A stretch of 64,000 nucleotides of DNA from Lentibacillus saliphilus. GTDB taxonomy: Bacteria; Bacillota; Bacilli; Bacillales; Amphibacillaceae. Location: NCBI RefSeq assembly GCF_019093865.1, contig NZ_JABJXD010000001.1, positions 744,001 through 808,000 of the forward strand. Reading direction: 5' to 3'. The notes beneath the pieces are model-generated. The model saw only the letters and a program-made list of their open reading frames with translations, ran no database searches and was not told the DNA's origin. Positions 8,980 to 18,079 of this stretch are shown one piece after another. The translations under genes and the position numbers were made by a program. Position 1 is the first letter of the stretch. Every line of letters begins with the position of its first letter.

Positions 8980-9579
8980 ATGTCGAAAGCAAAGTGGGAC
9001 GAACGGTTTTCAGAAGTGGATTATACGTATGGGGAGCATCCGAATGCATTTATAAAAGAGAAAGCAGATCTCCTATCAAGCGGTGCCACAATTGGTGCAT
9101 TTGCTGAAGGTGAAGGTCGAAATGCTGTTTATTTAGCAACGCTAGGCCACACTGTTACTGCTTATGATCAATCTACAGTAGGACTCCAAAAAACAAAACA
9201 ATTAGCCGAGCGACATCATGTTTCCGTTCACACAGAAGCCGCCGATCTTACAAAGAATACCATACCTGCCGATCTATATGATGCAGCAATTATGGTTTTT
9301 GGACATGTACCTAAGGAAGATCAACACTTTTTCATTCAAAACATCATTCAATCGGTTAAACGTGGCGGCCTCATTTTATTCGAGGTTTATTCAGAATCGC
9401 AACTCACGTATCAAACAGGGGGACCGCCTTCTATTGATCACTTATATGATCCTGCTGAAATTTTAGCATGGATCAAGCCATACACATGCCGTCACTTTTA
9501 TTACGGTGAGGCAGAGCGACATGAGGGTGCTCGTCATACCGGGACTGGACATGTTATTCAAGTTGTCATACAAAAATAA
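8980..9579 (+). CDS. Class I SAM-dependent methyltransferase
   Basis: A 199-residue cytosolic protein of the TehB/methyltransferase-11 type. The SAM-binding motif I is degenerate (GAFAEGEGRNAVYLA), followed by the acidic end of strand 2 (TAYDQS) and motif IV-like DLYDAAIMVFGHV. It starts WDERFSEVDYTYGEHPN, a common beginning for small tellurite-resistance/thiopurine-type methyltransferases. The acceptor is unknown. The ATG has GGGGGGATTGAC upstream. It is a single gene with its own terminator. Confidence 0.85.
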   Translation: MSKAKWDERFSEVDYTYGEHPNAFIKEKADLLSSGATIGAFAEGEGRNAVYLATLGHTVTAYDQSTVGLQKTKQLAERHHVSVHTEAADLTKNTIPADLYDAAIMVFGHVPKEDQHFFIQNIIQSVKRGGLILFEVYSESQLTYQTGGPPSIDHLYDPAEILAWIKPYTCRHFYYGEAERHEGARHTGTGHVIQVVIQK

Positions 9580-9587
9580 TACAACGA

Positions 9588-9634
9588 AAAAGAAGCCGGG
9601 CAGTTCATTCAAAACTGCACCGGCCTTTTTAGTT
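9588..9634 (+). terminator. Terminator after the methyltransferase gene
   Basis: A stem of GCCGG-CAGTT with AACTG-CCGGC is followed by TTTTT. A-rich sequence on the other side could also serve the minus strand. Confidence 0.85.
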
Positions 9635-9646
9635 TAATCTCCCTAT

Positions 9647-9946
9647 TTAACGCTTGTAATCCTCATAATTAGATTCATATTTTAATATGAACGGAAGCAA
9701 CAACGATACGAAAAAACCGAGTCCAAAAATGACTGCCACCTTTAATCCAACAGACAAACCTGGAATTAAAAAGGCAACAGCAAAAATGGGTACGACTATT
9801 GCAATAGCCGCAAGCGTTCTTGAAGCATAAACAATTTTATGCTTCACACCACATGCTCGACATCGGATAGGGCGGTATAGTGCCCAAATATTAACGAAAA
9901 TGTCCTCCCACTTAAACTTAACCCCACATGCGTCACACTTTGTCAA
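9647..9946 (-). CDS. TIGR04104-type small zinc-ribbon membrane protein
   Basis: A 99-residue protein. The N-terminal zinc ribbon has two CxxC knuckles (CDACG at 4-8 and CRACG near 32-36), then two hydrophobic membrane segments (about 46-65 and 70-88) and a charged tail. This is the arrangement of Bacillus proteins annotated as TIGR04104 putative zinc finger. No biochemical role is known to me. The TTG start follows GGGAGGAAG. It lies 29 bp after the MFS gene and is probably cotranscribed with it. Confidence 0.75.
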   Translation of the reverse strand: MTKCDACGVKFKWEDIFVNIWALYRPIRCRACGVKHKIVYASRTLAAIAIVVPIFAVAFLIPGLSVGLKVAVIFGLGFFVSLLLPFILKYESNYEDYKR

Positions 9947-9975
9947 AAGACTTCCTCCCCTCTTTTAACGACCAA

Positions 9976-11406
9976 TCATGCATGAGATTGCACATCATCT
10001 TTTTTATCCAACGTGACGTTTCTTTGCTCACTCGGCGTCGCACGTTTGATCTTTAAGGCAAGCAAAAATCCGATGAATGTTAAAACGGTCATCACGTGAA
10101 ATGCTAAATTCACACCAGAAATTAAGTTGGTAGGCGCTGCGTCAGCTCCAGCATTGAGTGAACCCATCGTCATCACCGTAATCAATATCGCCGTACCAAT
10201 TGACGCGGCAACTTGGCGCATCGTATTCGTCATCGCTGTCCCATGTGGAATTAACCGTTTAGGCAGTTCATTGAGCCCCGCCGTTGTCACTGGCATCATC
10301 ACCATAGACAGACCAAACATCCGAATTGCAAACACAACCGTCAAATATGTAAACGATGTTTCTGATGATAGTCTTGTAAATAAAAAGGTTGTCACCGTCA
10401 TGATCAGTAACCCCGTCATCACGAGCCGACGGGCACCATAACGGTCAAATATACGACCTGTAATTGGTGACATTAATCCCATTAAAAGAGCGCCTGGCAT
10501 AAGCATTAACCCAGATTCAAAGGGCGTAAATCCGGCCATATTTTGCATGTATATCGGTAAAATCGTCTCAGATCCAATCAAACCAAGGAACGCAATCATT
10601 CCAATCACAACTGATATGGTAAATGTCTGATCGTTGAACACTCTAAATTCCAAAATCGGTTGCTTAAGCTTTAACTGTCGAAGAATAAACAACACTAACG
10701 CAACAACGCCAACCACAAGAGGTATTGTAACGAGCGGACTCATCCAGCCATGATTACCGACACCACTGAAGCCAAATAACAAACCTCCAAACCCGAGAAC
10801 AGACATGACAATCGATAACAAATCTACTTTAGGAAATGTTCGTTCGGTCACATTTCTCATCAGATAGTAAGCAAATATAATGTCTAATAATGCTAGCGGT
10901 AGAATGATATAAAACATTACGCGCCAAGGATAATTGTCAATAACCCATCCTGATAAAACCGGTCCGATCGCCGGTGCAAATGAGATCGCAAGTCCGACGA
11001 ATCCCATTGCAGAACCGCGTTTTTCAATAGGAAAAATAAGTAAGAGAACCGTCATCATAAGCGGCATCATAATACCAGCCCCTGCTGCCTGCACAACTCT
11101 TCCGACCATTAAAATGGTAAAGGTTGGTGAGAGCGCACAAATCAGCGTGCCAATCGCAAACGTCGCCATCGCTGTTAATAACAGTCCCCTTGTCGTAAAT
11201 CTCTCAATTAAAAATGCTGTAATCGGTATCATAATGCCGTTCACAAGCATAAAAATCGTTGTCACCCATTGCGCTGTATTCTCGGTTAAATCGAATTCCG
11301 CCATAATTGGCGGTATGGCAGTTGCCAAGAGCGTTTGATTTAAGATCGCAAGAAATGCACCTGAGATCAACACAACGACAATCAAGATTTGATGTTTCTT
11401 TTGCAA
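9976..11406 (-). CDS. DHA2-family MFS multidrug efflux transporter
   Basis: About 476 residues with 14 predicted membrane helices, the EmrB/QacA/LmrB layout of proton-coupled drug exporters. Motif C-like GLAISFAPAIGPVLSGWVI lies in helix 5, and the DHA2 signature around TTIFMLVNGIMIP is present. Substrates cannot be predicted. In-frame TTG codons exist at 11433 and 11406; AAAGAAGGTG sits just ahead of the latter, which is used here. A regulator is not adjacent; upstream is the terminator of the structured RNA. Confidence 0.88.
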   Translation of the reverse strand: MQKKHQILIVVVLISGAFLAILNQTLLATAIPPIMAEFDLTENTAQWVTTIFMLVNGIMIPITAFLIERFTTRGLLLTAMATFAIGTLICALSPTFTILMVGRVVQAAGAGIMMPLMMTVLLLIFPIEKRGSAMGFVGLAISFAPAIGPVLSGWVIDNYPWRVMFYIILPLALLDIIFAYYLMRNVTERTFPKVDLLSIVMSVLGFGGLLFGFSGVGNHGWMSPLVTIPLVVGVVALVLFILRQLKLKQPILEFRVFNDQTFTISVVIGMIAFLGLIGSETILPIYMQNMAGFTPFESGLMLMPGALLMGLMSPITGRIFDRYGARRLVMTGLLIMTVTTFLFTRLSSETSFTYLTVVFAIRMFGLSMVMMPVTTAGLNELPKRLIPHGTAMTNTMRQVAASIGTAILITVMTMGSLNAGADAAPTNLISGVNLAFHVMTVLTFIGFLLALKIKRATPSEQRNVTLDKKDDVQSHA

Positions 11407-11504
11407 TGACACACCTTCTTTCGTTTCTACCAATGTACATGAATTATATGGAAAAACATATGATCATGTCAACGTGTCACGCTTAAGACACCTTAAACAA
11501 ACGA

Positions 11505-11541
11505 AAAGACCGATCCTCCTCATCAGGAAGACCGGTCTTTA
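11505..11541 (-). terminator. Terminator of the structured RNA
   Basis: On the minus strand AAAGACCGGTC pairs with GATCGGTCTTT, followed by TTCGTTTGTTT. It separates the RNA gene from the MFS gene. Confidence 0.8.
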
Positions 11542-11549
11542 AATATGTA

Positions 11550-11734
11550 GTCACGAGCCACAAATGCCGTATGCATGATAGAAAGTTTTAAACCACCACA
11601 TCAACCAGGTGGGTGTCTGCAGAAATCGTCTTGTCTTCCGCTTGCGAACGGCACGACAGTTAGATTCCGATGTTAAACTCCCTATTCTATAGGTAGAGGT
11701 TAAAACTTAGTTAGATACGAACATCGTAGCTTGT
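11550..11734 (-). ncRNA. Stand-alone structured RNA, candidate 6S RNA
   Basis: No protein is encoded here. A promoter and a terminator bracket about 185 nt, the size of 6S RNA. The predicted 5' end GUUACAAGCUACGAUG pairs with the 3' end CAUUUGUGGCUCGUGAC through a long closing stem with several G-U pairs. The rod continues with UUCGUAU opposite AUACGG, then opens into a less paired middle. Hairpins inside include CCGUU-AGCGG and CCACC-GGUGG. A promoter-bounded, end-paired rod of this size fits 6S RNA, which binds housekeeping RNA polymerase. I recognise it by architecture rather than by certain sequence identity, so another ncRNA class is possible. Confidence 0.5.
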
Positions 11735-11740
11735 AACTAT

Positions 11741-11769
11741 ATGATACACGTTCACACACTTAAAATCAA
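11741..11769 (-). promoter_or_regulatory. SigA-type promoter of the structured RNA
   Basis: On the minus strand the -35 TTGATT (11764-11769) and -10 TATCAT (11741-11746) are separated by exactly 17 bp. The predicted start falls where the terminal RNA stem begins. Confidence 0.7.
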
Positions 11770-11833
11770 CGGTAAAACAAACCATTTTTTTATCCTTCTA
11801 GACTATTCCAGTATGCGCTTACAAACGTGCTAT

Positions 11834-13195
11834 CTATACAAATACAACCCAAAGGATAAATGTAACAGTAATCGCAACGAGACCTTGAATGAGTGTACCC
11901 GCTGTCTGAGCTTTGTATGCCTGAGTCACACTCATATCACTAAACTCTTTAACGACCCAGAAGTAGCTGTCATTAACATGTGATACAACCATCGCCCCAG
12001 CTCCAATTGACATGACAACGAGTGCAAGTGGCAATGCACCAGAAATACCCAATTCTGTTAACAATGGGGCAACGAGAGTCGATGTAATAACGAGCGCTGC
12101 AGTTGATGAGCCTTGCGCCGTCTTTAAAGCTGCTGCTACTAGGAATGGAATGAGAATAAATAATGCGCCTGTAAAAAATGCGCCCTCTCCTAAGCCTTGA
12201 ATAAAATCTGCCACAGGTGTCGCTTTAATGACGGAACCAAATGCCCCACCTGCACCTGTAATAAGCAATATCGGTGCAGATTCCTTAATGCCTGCCCCAA
12301 CCCAATCAGTTAATGTCGCCTCCGAATATTCTGGCATCAGTAAGAAAGCAAACAAAACACCGATCAATAACGCGACAACTGGTGCGCCTAAAAATTGCAA
12401 TACATCAAAAACCGTTCCTGTCCAACCTGCAAACGTAATGACTGAGCTAAACCCGATTAAAACAATTGGAACGACGATTGGTGCAAACGACTTAAAGGTG
12501 GATGGTAAATCACCGAATGCTTTTAAGATCTCCTCATAATCATAAGCTGGATCATGATCATTTTCACCTTCAACTTGGATATTCGGTCCTACCTTTATTG
12601 CCCATAAATACCCTGCAATAATTGCTGGTATTGCGACAACAAAGCCAATTAAAATAATCGTTCCTAAATAATTTTCTGCCCCGATATTACCGGCAGCCGC
12701 AATGGGGCCAGGAGTTGGCGGTACCAATGTATGTGTGGCAAATAGCCCTGTTGATAGTGCAATCGCCATTGATGCAACGGTCACTTTTGCACGTTTTGCC
12801 AACGCCTTTTTCAAAGAAGACAATATAACGTATCCAGAGTCACAAAATACTGGAATACTTACAATTGCCCCAATCAAGCTCATAGCCATCTGTGGTCGTT
12901 TTTCACCGACAACCCGAAGTACGACTTCAGCCATTCGAAGAGCTGCACCTGATTTTTCCAAAATAACCCCTATAATTGTGCCGAACACAATGACAAGGCC
13001 AATGCCGCCCATCAACCCGCCAAAACCGCCATTGACTGCAGCAACAACTTCTGGCAAAGGTAATCCAGCGAGGATCCCTATGATAAATGCAGCCATTAAC
13101 AAAGATAAAAATGGGTGAAGCTTTAATTTGGCAGTTGCAAAGACAATAAATAAAACACCGGCAGCAATTAGTACTATTAATCCGAACCCTTCCAT
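11834..13195 (-). CDS. GntP family permease (gluconate/glycerate-type proton symporter)
   Basis: A 453-residue transporter with about 12-13 hydrophobic helices. Family features include the early LHPFLSLL segment, the GFGGLMGGIGLVIVFGTIIG block and the late AQGSSTAALVIT signature. GntP proteins import gluconate and related hydroxyacids. Because the glycerate kinase gene lies directly upstream on the same strand, the likely substrate is glycerate. The ATG is preceded by GAGGTGAACAC. The kinase-permease gap is 105 bp, so cotranscription is likely. No clear terminator was seen downstream. Confidence 0.88.
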   Translation of the reverse strand: MEGFGLIVLIAAGVLFIVFATAKLKLHPFLSLLMAAFIIGILAGLPLPEVVAAVNGGFGGLMGGIGLVIVFGTIIGVILEKSGAALRMAEVVLRVVGEKRPQMAMSLIGAIVSIPVFCDSGYVILSSLKKALAKRAKVTVASMAIALSTGLFATHTLVPPTPGPIAAAGNIGAENYLGTIILIGFVVAIPAIIAGYLWAIKVGPNIQVEGENDHDPAYDYEEILKAFGDLPSTFKSFAPIVVPIVLIGFSSVITFAGWTGTVFDVLQFLGAPVVALLIGVLFAFLLMPEYSEATLTDWVGAGIKESAPILLITGAGGAFGSVIKATPVADFIQGLGEGAFFTGALFILIPFLVAAALKTAQGSSTAALVITSTLVAPLLTELGISGALPLALVVMSIGAGAMVVSHVNDSYFWVVKEFSDMSVTQAYKAQTAGTLIQGLVAITVTFILWVVFV

Positions 13196-13300
13196 GTGTT
13201 CACCTCTTTATTAAATTTGATCTTCTTTAGATCTTTTTCCTAAAATTGACTAAATTAAGCAGTGGATATCCCACTCACAATCACTAAGCAGTTCGCCTGC

Positions 13301-14434
13301 TTACCTCTGCACATTGCGCCAAAAATGCATAATGTGCTGTGTTTGACGATACAGTAACGTCTCTGTTTGCTCTATGCTTTTGCCTAGAGTCATAGGCTTG
13401 TGAGCAATCGAAAAACAGCCGGCAAATTGTTTACGAAGCACGTCAGAATCATCACTTAACGCTCCTGAAATTAACACTGTTGGAACGTGATAACGTGCTG
13501 CGAGTTCAGCCACATACCCTGGAGCCTTTCCATACATCGTCTGTTGATCACTTTGTCCCTCTCCTGTCAACACGAGGTCAGCCTGTTTTATAACTGCTTC
13601 AAGACCAATGTGCTCAGCAACCAATTTTGCCCCTGAAACAAGCTCTGCGCCTAGAGAAAGCAATGCAAAACCGAGTCCTCCAGCAGCGCCCGCACCAGCT
13701 GCTTCCATATTGGTTTGGTGCAATGTAGATGTAGATTCAACGAGCTTGCCATACGCTTTCAATGCGTTATCATACTGAACAACTTGTTGTTTGTCAGCAC
13801 CTTTTTGTGGGCCATACACAGCACTCGCGCCTTTGTCACCACATAACGGATTGTCTACATCGTTCGCGACTTGAATATGAACTTGGGCCAGTCTACTGTC
13901 CAACCTTGTCATATCAACGGAAGCAACCCGAAACAAATCCTTTCCAAACGGGCCACACAGCTGTCCGGCTGTATCATAAGCCTTCATACCTAACGCTTGA
14001 AGCATTCCAAGTCCACCATCATTCGTAGCGCTACCACCTAATCCCATCACCAAAGACGTACAACCCTTATCTAACGCATCAATTATTACCTCACCAATCC
14101 CATATGTCGTCGTATGATCTGGATTGCGCGACGATAGAGGCACTTGTGTAAGCCCTGCAATGTTCGCACATTCAATAATTGCTATATTATCAGCAACAAT
14201 GGCATAAGACGTATGTATTGGATGACCAAGGGGGCCTGTACATGTAATGCGTTCCTCTCTTCCATCTAGCGCTGTTTTCATTGATTCAAGAGTACCTTCG
14301 CCCCCATCTGCCATTGGCCGTAAGTGAATGTAACAATCCTCTAAAATCGACTGAACAGCTTTCCCCATAATCTCTGATGCTTGTAAGGCTGTAATGCTGC
14401 CTTTGAACGAATCTGGTGCGATGACGATGTTCAT
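13301..14434 (-). CDS. glxK: Glycerate kinase (GlxK/GarK family)
   Basis: A 377-residue cytosolic kinase that phosphorylates glycerate with ATP, feeding it into glycolysis. The start MNIVIAPDSFKGSITALQA is the family hallmark. PMADGGEGTLE, MGLGGSATNDGGLG (glycine-rich, nucleotide/substrate site) and LVLTGEGQSDQQT complete the pattern. Length matches the family (about 375-385). The ATG has AAGGAGTCCTGACCAAC upstream. It is the middle gene of a regulator-kinase-permease set. Whether the product is 2- or 3-phosphoglycerate cannot be told from sequence alone. Confidence 0.93.
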   Translation of the reverse strand: MNIVIAPDSFKGSITALQASEIMGKAVQSILEDCYIHLRPMADGGEGTLESMKTALDGREERITCTGPLGHPIHTSYAIVADNIAIIECANIAGLTQVPLSSRNPDHTTTYGIGEVIIDALDKGCTSLVMGLGGSATNDGGLGMLQALGMKAYDTAGQLCGPFGKDLFRVASVDMTRLDSRLAQVHIQVANDVDNPLCGDKGASAVYGPQKGADKQQVVQYDNALKAYGKLVESTSTLHQTNMEAAGAGAAGGLGFALLSLGAELVSGAKLVAEHIGLEAVIKQADLVLTGEGQSDQQTMYGKAPGYVAELAARYHVPTVLISGALSDDSDVLRKQFAGCFSIAHKPMTLGKSIEQTETLLYRQTQHIMHFWRNVQR

Positions 14435-14537
14435 GTTGGTCAGGACTCCTTTTCTTGCAAGCTATAAATCTATTAAATGATAAATTGACAGCGATTACAA
14501 TTAGCTGTATTAATAAAATTTGCTGATGTTTAGGGCT

Positions 14538-15647
14538 TTATTTTTGGTCATATGCACAAATGTTTTGATGTGTGAGTACGACCTGTAATAGAAATGAGCC
14601 TTGAGCTGTCCGTGGATCTAACCCTGTTTTTTCCTTTATTTGGTCTAATCGGTATTGCAACGTATTTCTATGAATATGTAAGGCATCGGCTGTTGCCTTT
14701 AATGAAAAATTGTAAGCCATGTACGTCTCTATCGTTTCAAAGTATGCATCTCCTAATTCATATAATGTCTGATAGTATTTACTACAAATCGATGAGTAGA
14801 TCGATTCGGGAACAGATGCAACAATTCTTTCAATAGGCCAATCGGCTACATTTGATATCATCTTCTCACCCTTCGCGAAATCAAGCGCTTGCTTTGCTTG
14901 GTGATAGGAATCTCTTAACCCTTTAATGCCTTCTTCAACATGACCGATCCCGAGATTCACCATTGTTTCTGATTGGTAATTAACTTGTTCAATAAGCCAT
15001 TGAAAATCTTCAAACGACTGATCAGCAGCAATGACAATTTCGTCATTCATAAAAGGCAGAACAAATAAAAACGGTATGCCATCAGTTAAAAATGCAGCAC
15101 GTAGACCTTCTACATTTTCTTGCATTTTAAAACCGGTCATCACAATCATGCGCCATTTCCCACTCGGATTAACCTCCAGTGTGTACGTTGCTTCCTTTAA
15201 TAATTGTTCCTCATCATAGCCCAGTGGATGAAGCAATTGATGGATCCAGTTATTCCAACGCCGCTCAATAAAATACGTCTCTCGTTCGATATGAATCTGT
15301 TCAAGAACCAGCTCGGCAGTTGCCCGAACAATTCCAGCAATTTGTTTTATTTTGCCTGGCTGTCCACTCACCCCTACAACACCTTTAATCTGTCTTTGAT
15401 ACATTATCGGTAAATTTACCCCAGGCTTTGTCCCAGGATAAGCAGAAATATCTTTTTGATACAATACAATCTCCTGTTGATATTCGATGACTTTCACCGC
15501 ACCTATATGAACGTGATCCAATCGGCTCGAATCCGTACTCGCCACGATGATGCCGTTCATGTCCATAATGTTCATATCAACATCGGTATATGCCGATAAT
15601 CGCGCAATAATTTCTTGACCGATTTCCTTCGTCATTTGTAACAACAT
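14538..15647 (-). CDS. CdaR-family transcriptional regulator of sugar-acid use
   Basis: A 369-residue regulator. The N-terminal sugar-diacid recognition domain (about 1-135) includes ARLSAYTDVDMNIMD and GIIVASTD; a middle GGDEF-like CdaR segment follows; and the C-terminal PucR-type helix-turn-helix (about 310-365) reads LKATADALHIHRNTLQYRL. In E. coli CdaR activates glucarate/glycerate genes. Here it sits upstream of glycerate kinase and permease and most likely activates them in response to glycerate or a related acid. Longer starts exist, but AAAGGAGATC is spaced for the ATG at 15647. Confidence 0.9.
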   Translation of the reverse strand: MLLQMTKEIGQEIIARLSAYTDVDMNIMDMNGIIVASTDSSRLDHVHIGAVKVIEYQQEIVLYQKDISAYPGTKPGVNLPIMYQRQIKGVVGVSGQPGKIKQIAGIVRATAELVLEQIHIERETYFIERRWNNWIHQLLHPLGYDEEQLLKEATYTLEVNPSGKWRMIVMTGFKMQENVEGLRAAFLTDGIPFLFVLPFMNDEIVIAADQSFEDFQWLIEQVNYQSETMVNLGIGHVEEGIKGLRDSYHQAKQALDFAKGEKMISNVADWPIERIVASVPESIYSSICSKYYQTLYELGDAYFETIETYMAYNFSLKATADALHIHRNTLQYRLDQIKEKTGLDPRTAQGSFLLQVVLTHQNICAYDQK

Positions 15648-15802
15648 AAGTATGATCTCCTTTAAACTCATGGTGTGATAAGCGTTTAATATACACGCCA
15701 AAATGTTTCTCTACACTATATCATAATATAAATTTAGAAAAGTAGACTCACAATTTCAGACGAAAGTGAGGTCAAATGTGAATTTAAAATGTTCCTTTCC
15801 AT

Positions 15803-15854
15803 GAAAAAATAGCCAGAAAGAGGAAATTGAGACCAATTATCCCCTTCTGGCATA
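15803..15854 (-). terminator. Terminator after the isochorismatase-like gene
   Basis: On the minus strand GCCAGAAGGGG pairs with CTCTTTCTGGC, followed by TATTTTTTC. Confidence 0.75.
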
Positions 15855-15862
15855 TTAAAATA

Positions 15863-16444
15863 TCACGTCATATCAAAAATCTGTTTAGCGTTTTCGAGCG
15901 TCGTAACTTTAGCGCAATAAGTTTCAAGCACTTTCAAAGCTGCTCTATGCTTTTCTATAGTTGTTCCTCTTGTACAATCTTCCAAAAGACAGACCTTATA
16001 GTCAAGACCTCTTGCGTGGGCGACAGTTCCTAAAACACAACCATCTGTCAAAACGCCTGCTACAATGAGATTTTTAATATTTTTTTGACGAAGAATTAAA
16101 TCGAGCTCTGTGCCGATAAATGCATCATATCTTCTTTTTAAAAGAACAATATCAGATTCTTGAGGTGTTAATTCGTCAATAATATTTTTTCCTAAACCAT
16201 CTTCAAGACAGCTTGGTGGTTCGAAATAACGAGCAATTCCAAAGTCACTCAAATCATTTCGATGTATATGTTGCGTATAAATAATTGGCAAGGTATGCTG
16301 TCGAGCTAATTGTAATAAATGGTCAATTGGTTCGATAATCTCAAGTGCATCTTCAGCTGGTAGTATTCCATTTGGTTTAACGGCGTCATTTTGCATATCA
16401 ATTAACAAGATAGCTGTCTTATCACGTGTATCAAATTCAAGCAT
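15863..16444 (-). CDS. Isochorismatase-like cysteine hydrolase
   Basis: A 193-residue protein of the nicotinamidase/isochorismatase superfamily, which hydrolyses amides (or vinyl ethers). The catalytic Asp is in LLIDMQNDAV (about 17), Lys is in LLKRRYDAF (about 107), and the nucleophilic Cys is in GVLTDGCVLGT (about 138), with the preceding cis-peptide-type V-L-T-D stretch. The start ATG overlaps the end of the small membrane-protein gene by 8 nt, so the two are translationally coupled in a symporter operon. The substrate is probably an amide brought in by the symporter; this is inference. Confidence 0.87.
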   Translation of the reverse strand: MLEFDTRDKTAILLIDMQNDAVKPNGILPAEDALEIIEPIDHLLQLARQHTLPIIYTQHIHRNDLSDFGIARYFEPPSCLEDGLGKNIIDELTPQESDIVLLKRRYDAFIGTELDLILRQKNIKNLIVAGVLTDGCVLGTVAHARGLDYKVCLLEDCTRGTTIEKHRAALKVLETYCAKVTTLENAKQIFDMT

Positions 16445-16571
16445 TGTTCCTTACACCCTTTACTAATTTAACTACTTCAATAATCGAGGACACGCTAATA
16501 ATAATCGTTCCAATCCAGCCCATGATTAAGAATATCCAAACATAAATTTGAAACGCTCCAAAACTCAACAA
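16437..16571 (-). CDS. Small membrane protein, probable symporter accessory subunit
   Basis: A 44-residue protein with a TTG start after GAGGAGGAGATC. It has one long hydrophobic segment (VWIFLIMGWIGTIIISVSSI) and a basic tail (VVKLVKGVRNNA). It sits between a sodium-solute symporter gene and the hydrolase gene and overlaps the latter. Small single-helix proteins are often encoded directly after SSS/NSS symporters and are annotated as accessory small subunits; that role is inferred from position and topology. The start could be the second of two adjacent TTG codons. Confidence 0.7.
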   Translation of the reverse strand: MLSFGAFQIYVWIFLIMGWIGTIIISVSSIIEVVKLVKGVRNNA

Positions 16572-16600
16572 AAAGATCTCCTCCTCACAATATTGTTTTG

Positions 16601-18079
16601 TTAGTTAGGACGATAGTGTTTTAGTTGATCAAAATGATACGCTTCCTTTGAAAATAATGATCCAATTATAACTATAATAAATGGCAATACTAATGAAACA
16701 ACATTCCCATAAAAATAATCAATATCAGGATCGTCTATCAAAAGAAATGTTAATACGCCCCCTGTAACACCGAGCACAATTGACCAAATTGCTATGGTTT
16801 GATTTGGTCGACGCCAAAATAAACCGAGAATAAACGCTCCTAGTGGTGCGGCAAAAAGTATGCCACTCAAAATGTCAATGTACAATAAGGACACACCTTC
16901 GAGTACAATCGCAAAGATCATAATAATTACGCCAAAAATTAATGTAACAATACGCGCGAACCTCACCTTTTGTGTATCTGATGCATGACTTCCCTTATAG
17001 ATTTTTGGGTGAATATCTTCTATTAAAATACCTTGTAATCCAACAATCGAATTACCAGCAGTTGTAATGCCGGCCATGAACACCATTAAAGAGAATATCA
17101 GACTACCTGTTGAAGAAAAAAATTCAGAAAACACATAAGGTGCAACATCTGTTGTCACTCGTATATCTTCACCCGGGACAAGATCCATTGCCAATCCAGT
17201 CCCACCTAGCACGGTACCAAATAATATCGGAATCGGCGCCCAAGCTAAGATTGTCCCAACTAAAAAGGAATATATCAATGTCTTCCTACTAATTGCAGCA
17301 ATCGCCTTTGAATAGTAACCTTGACCGAGTAATACAAATCCCATACTGACAACCATTGCTACCACTAAATATCTTAATGCTGCAGGAGCAAACAAATTCA
17401 AACTATCTGGATTATAGTTCGGATTATTTTTGTTGGTAGCCACATCAACAAGGCCATTGTATAACTGCTCAAATCCGTAATTTTTTAAAATGAGAGGTAG
17501 AAAAACGAAAGCAACCAAAGAAATTACAAAAAACTGAATGAGATCATTAAAGACAGATCCACGTAAACCAGCAATACTAATATATAACGTTATTATTACC
17601 GCAGAGATAATAACAACTGCTGTATAAGGTATATCAAAGGGTAATGATATAGCATAACCAATGCCAATTAATTGCTCGGTTGAGACATATAATGCGAGTA
17701 AGATTACAAAAAACAAAAATACAAGTTGTAATTTTTTCCCATAACGTCCACTTATAAAAGATGTAAATGTAACGCCATTCGGCATTAATTTTCTAATTCT
17801 AAGCACAATCGGTAAAAAGAAAAAAAATGGTACAAATGATCCTACTGCAAAAGCCATCCCACCACCTATTCCATACCACATCCCTGCTTCTGCTGATCCC
17901 AGAAGAGACGTTGTCCATATCCAAGACACCATGACACTAGCTGCAATTAAACCAAAGGGTAATTTTCGTCCAGCCACAATAAATTCATCTGCATCATTAA
18001 TGTTAAATAGTTTGGTTGTTATGATAGCGAGCATAATGAAAAACAAACCAAATACACCTAGTAAAAGATAACCTTCCAT
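16601..18079 (-). CDS. Sodium:solute symporter family transporter
   Basis: A 492-residue protein with about 13 membrane helices of the SSS family, which couples sodium entry to solute uptake. The first cytoplasmic loop DADEFIVAGRKLPFGLIAAS is typical. A further family feature is SIAGLRGSVFNDLIQFFVI near helices 5-6. The substrate is undetermined (urea, allantoin, nucleobases and carboxylates are all possible). A GTG 6 bp upstream is in frame, but AGGGAAGG is spaced better for the ATG at 18079. It is the first gene of a three-gene operon. Confidence 0.87.
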   Translation of the reverse strand: MEGYLLLGVFGLFFIMLAIITTKLFNINDADEFIVAGRKLPFGLIAASVMVSWIWTTSLLGSAEAGMWYGIGGGMAFAVGSFVPFFFFLPIVLRIRKLMPNGVTFTSFISGRYGKKLQLVFLFFVILLALYVSTEQLIGIGYAISLPFDIPYTAVVIISAVIITLYISIAGLRGSVFNDLIQFFVISLVAFVFLPLILKNYGFEQLYNGLVDVATNKNNPNYNPDSLNLFAPAALRYLVVAMVVSMGFVLLGQGYYSKAIAAISRKTLIYSFLVGTILAWAPIPILFGTVLGGTGLAMDLVPGEDIRVTTDVAPYVFSEFFSSTGSLIFSLMVFMAGITTAGNSIVGLQGILIEDIHPKIYKGSHASDTQKVRFARIVTLIFGVIIMIFAIVLEGVSLLYIDILSGILFAAPLGAFILGLFWRRPNQTIAIWSIVLGVTGGVLTFLLIDDPDIDYFYGNVVSLVLPFIIVIIGSLFSKEAYHFDQLKHYRPN

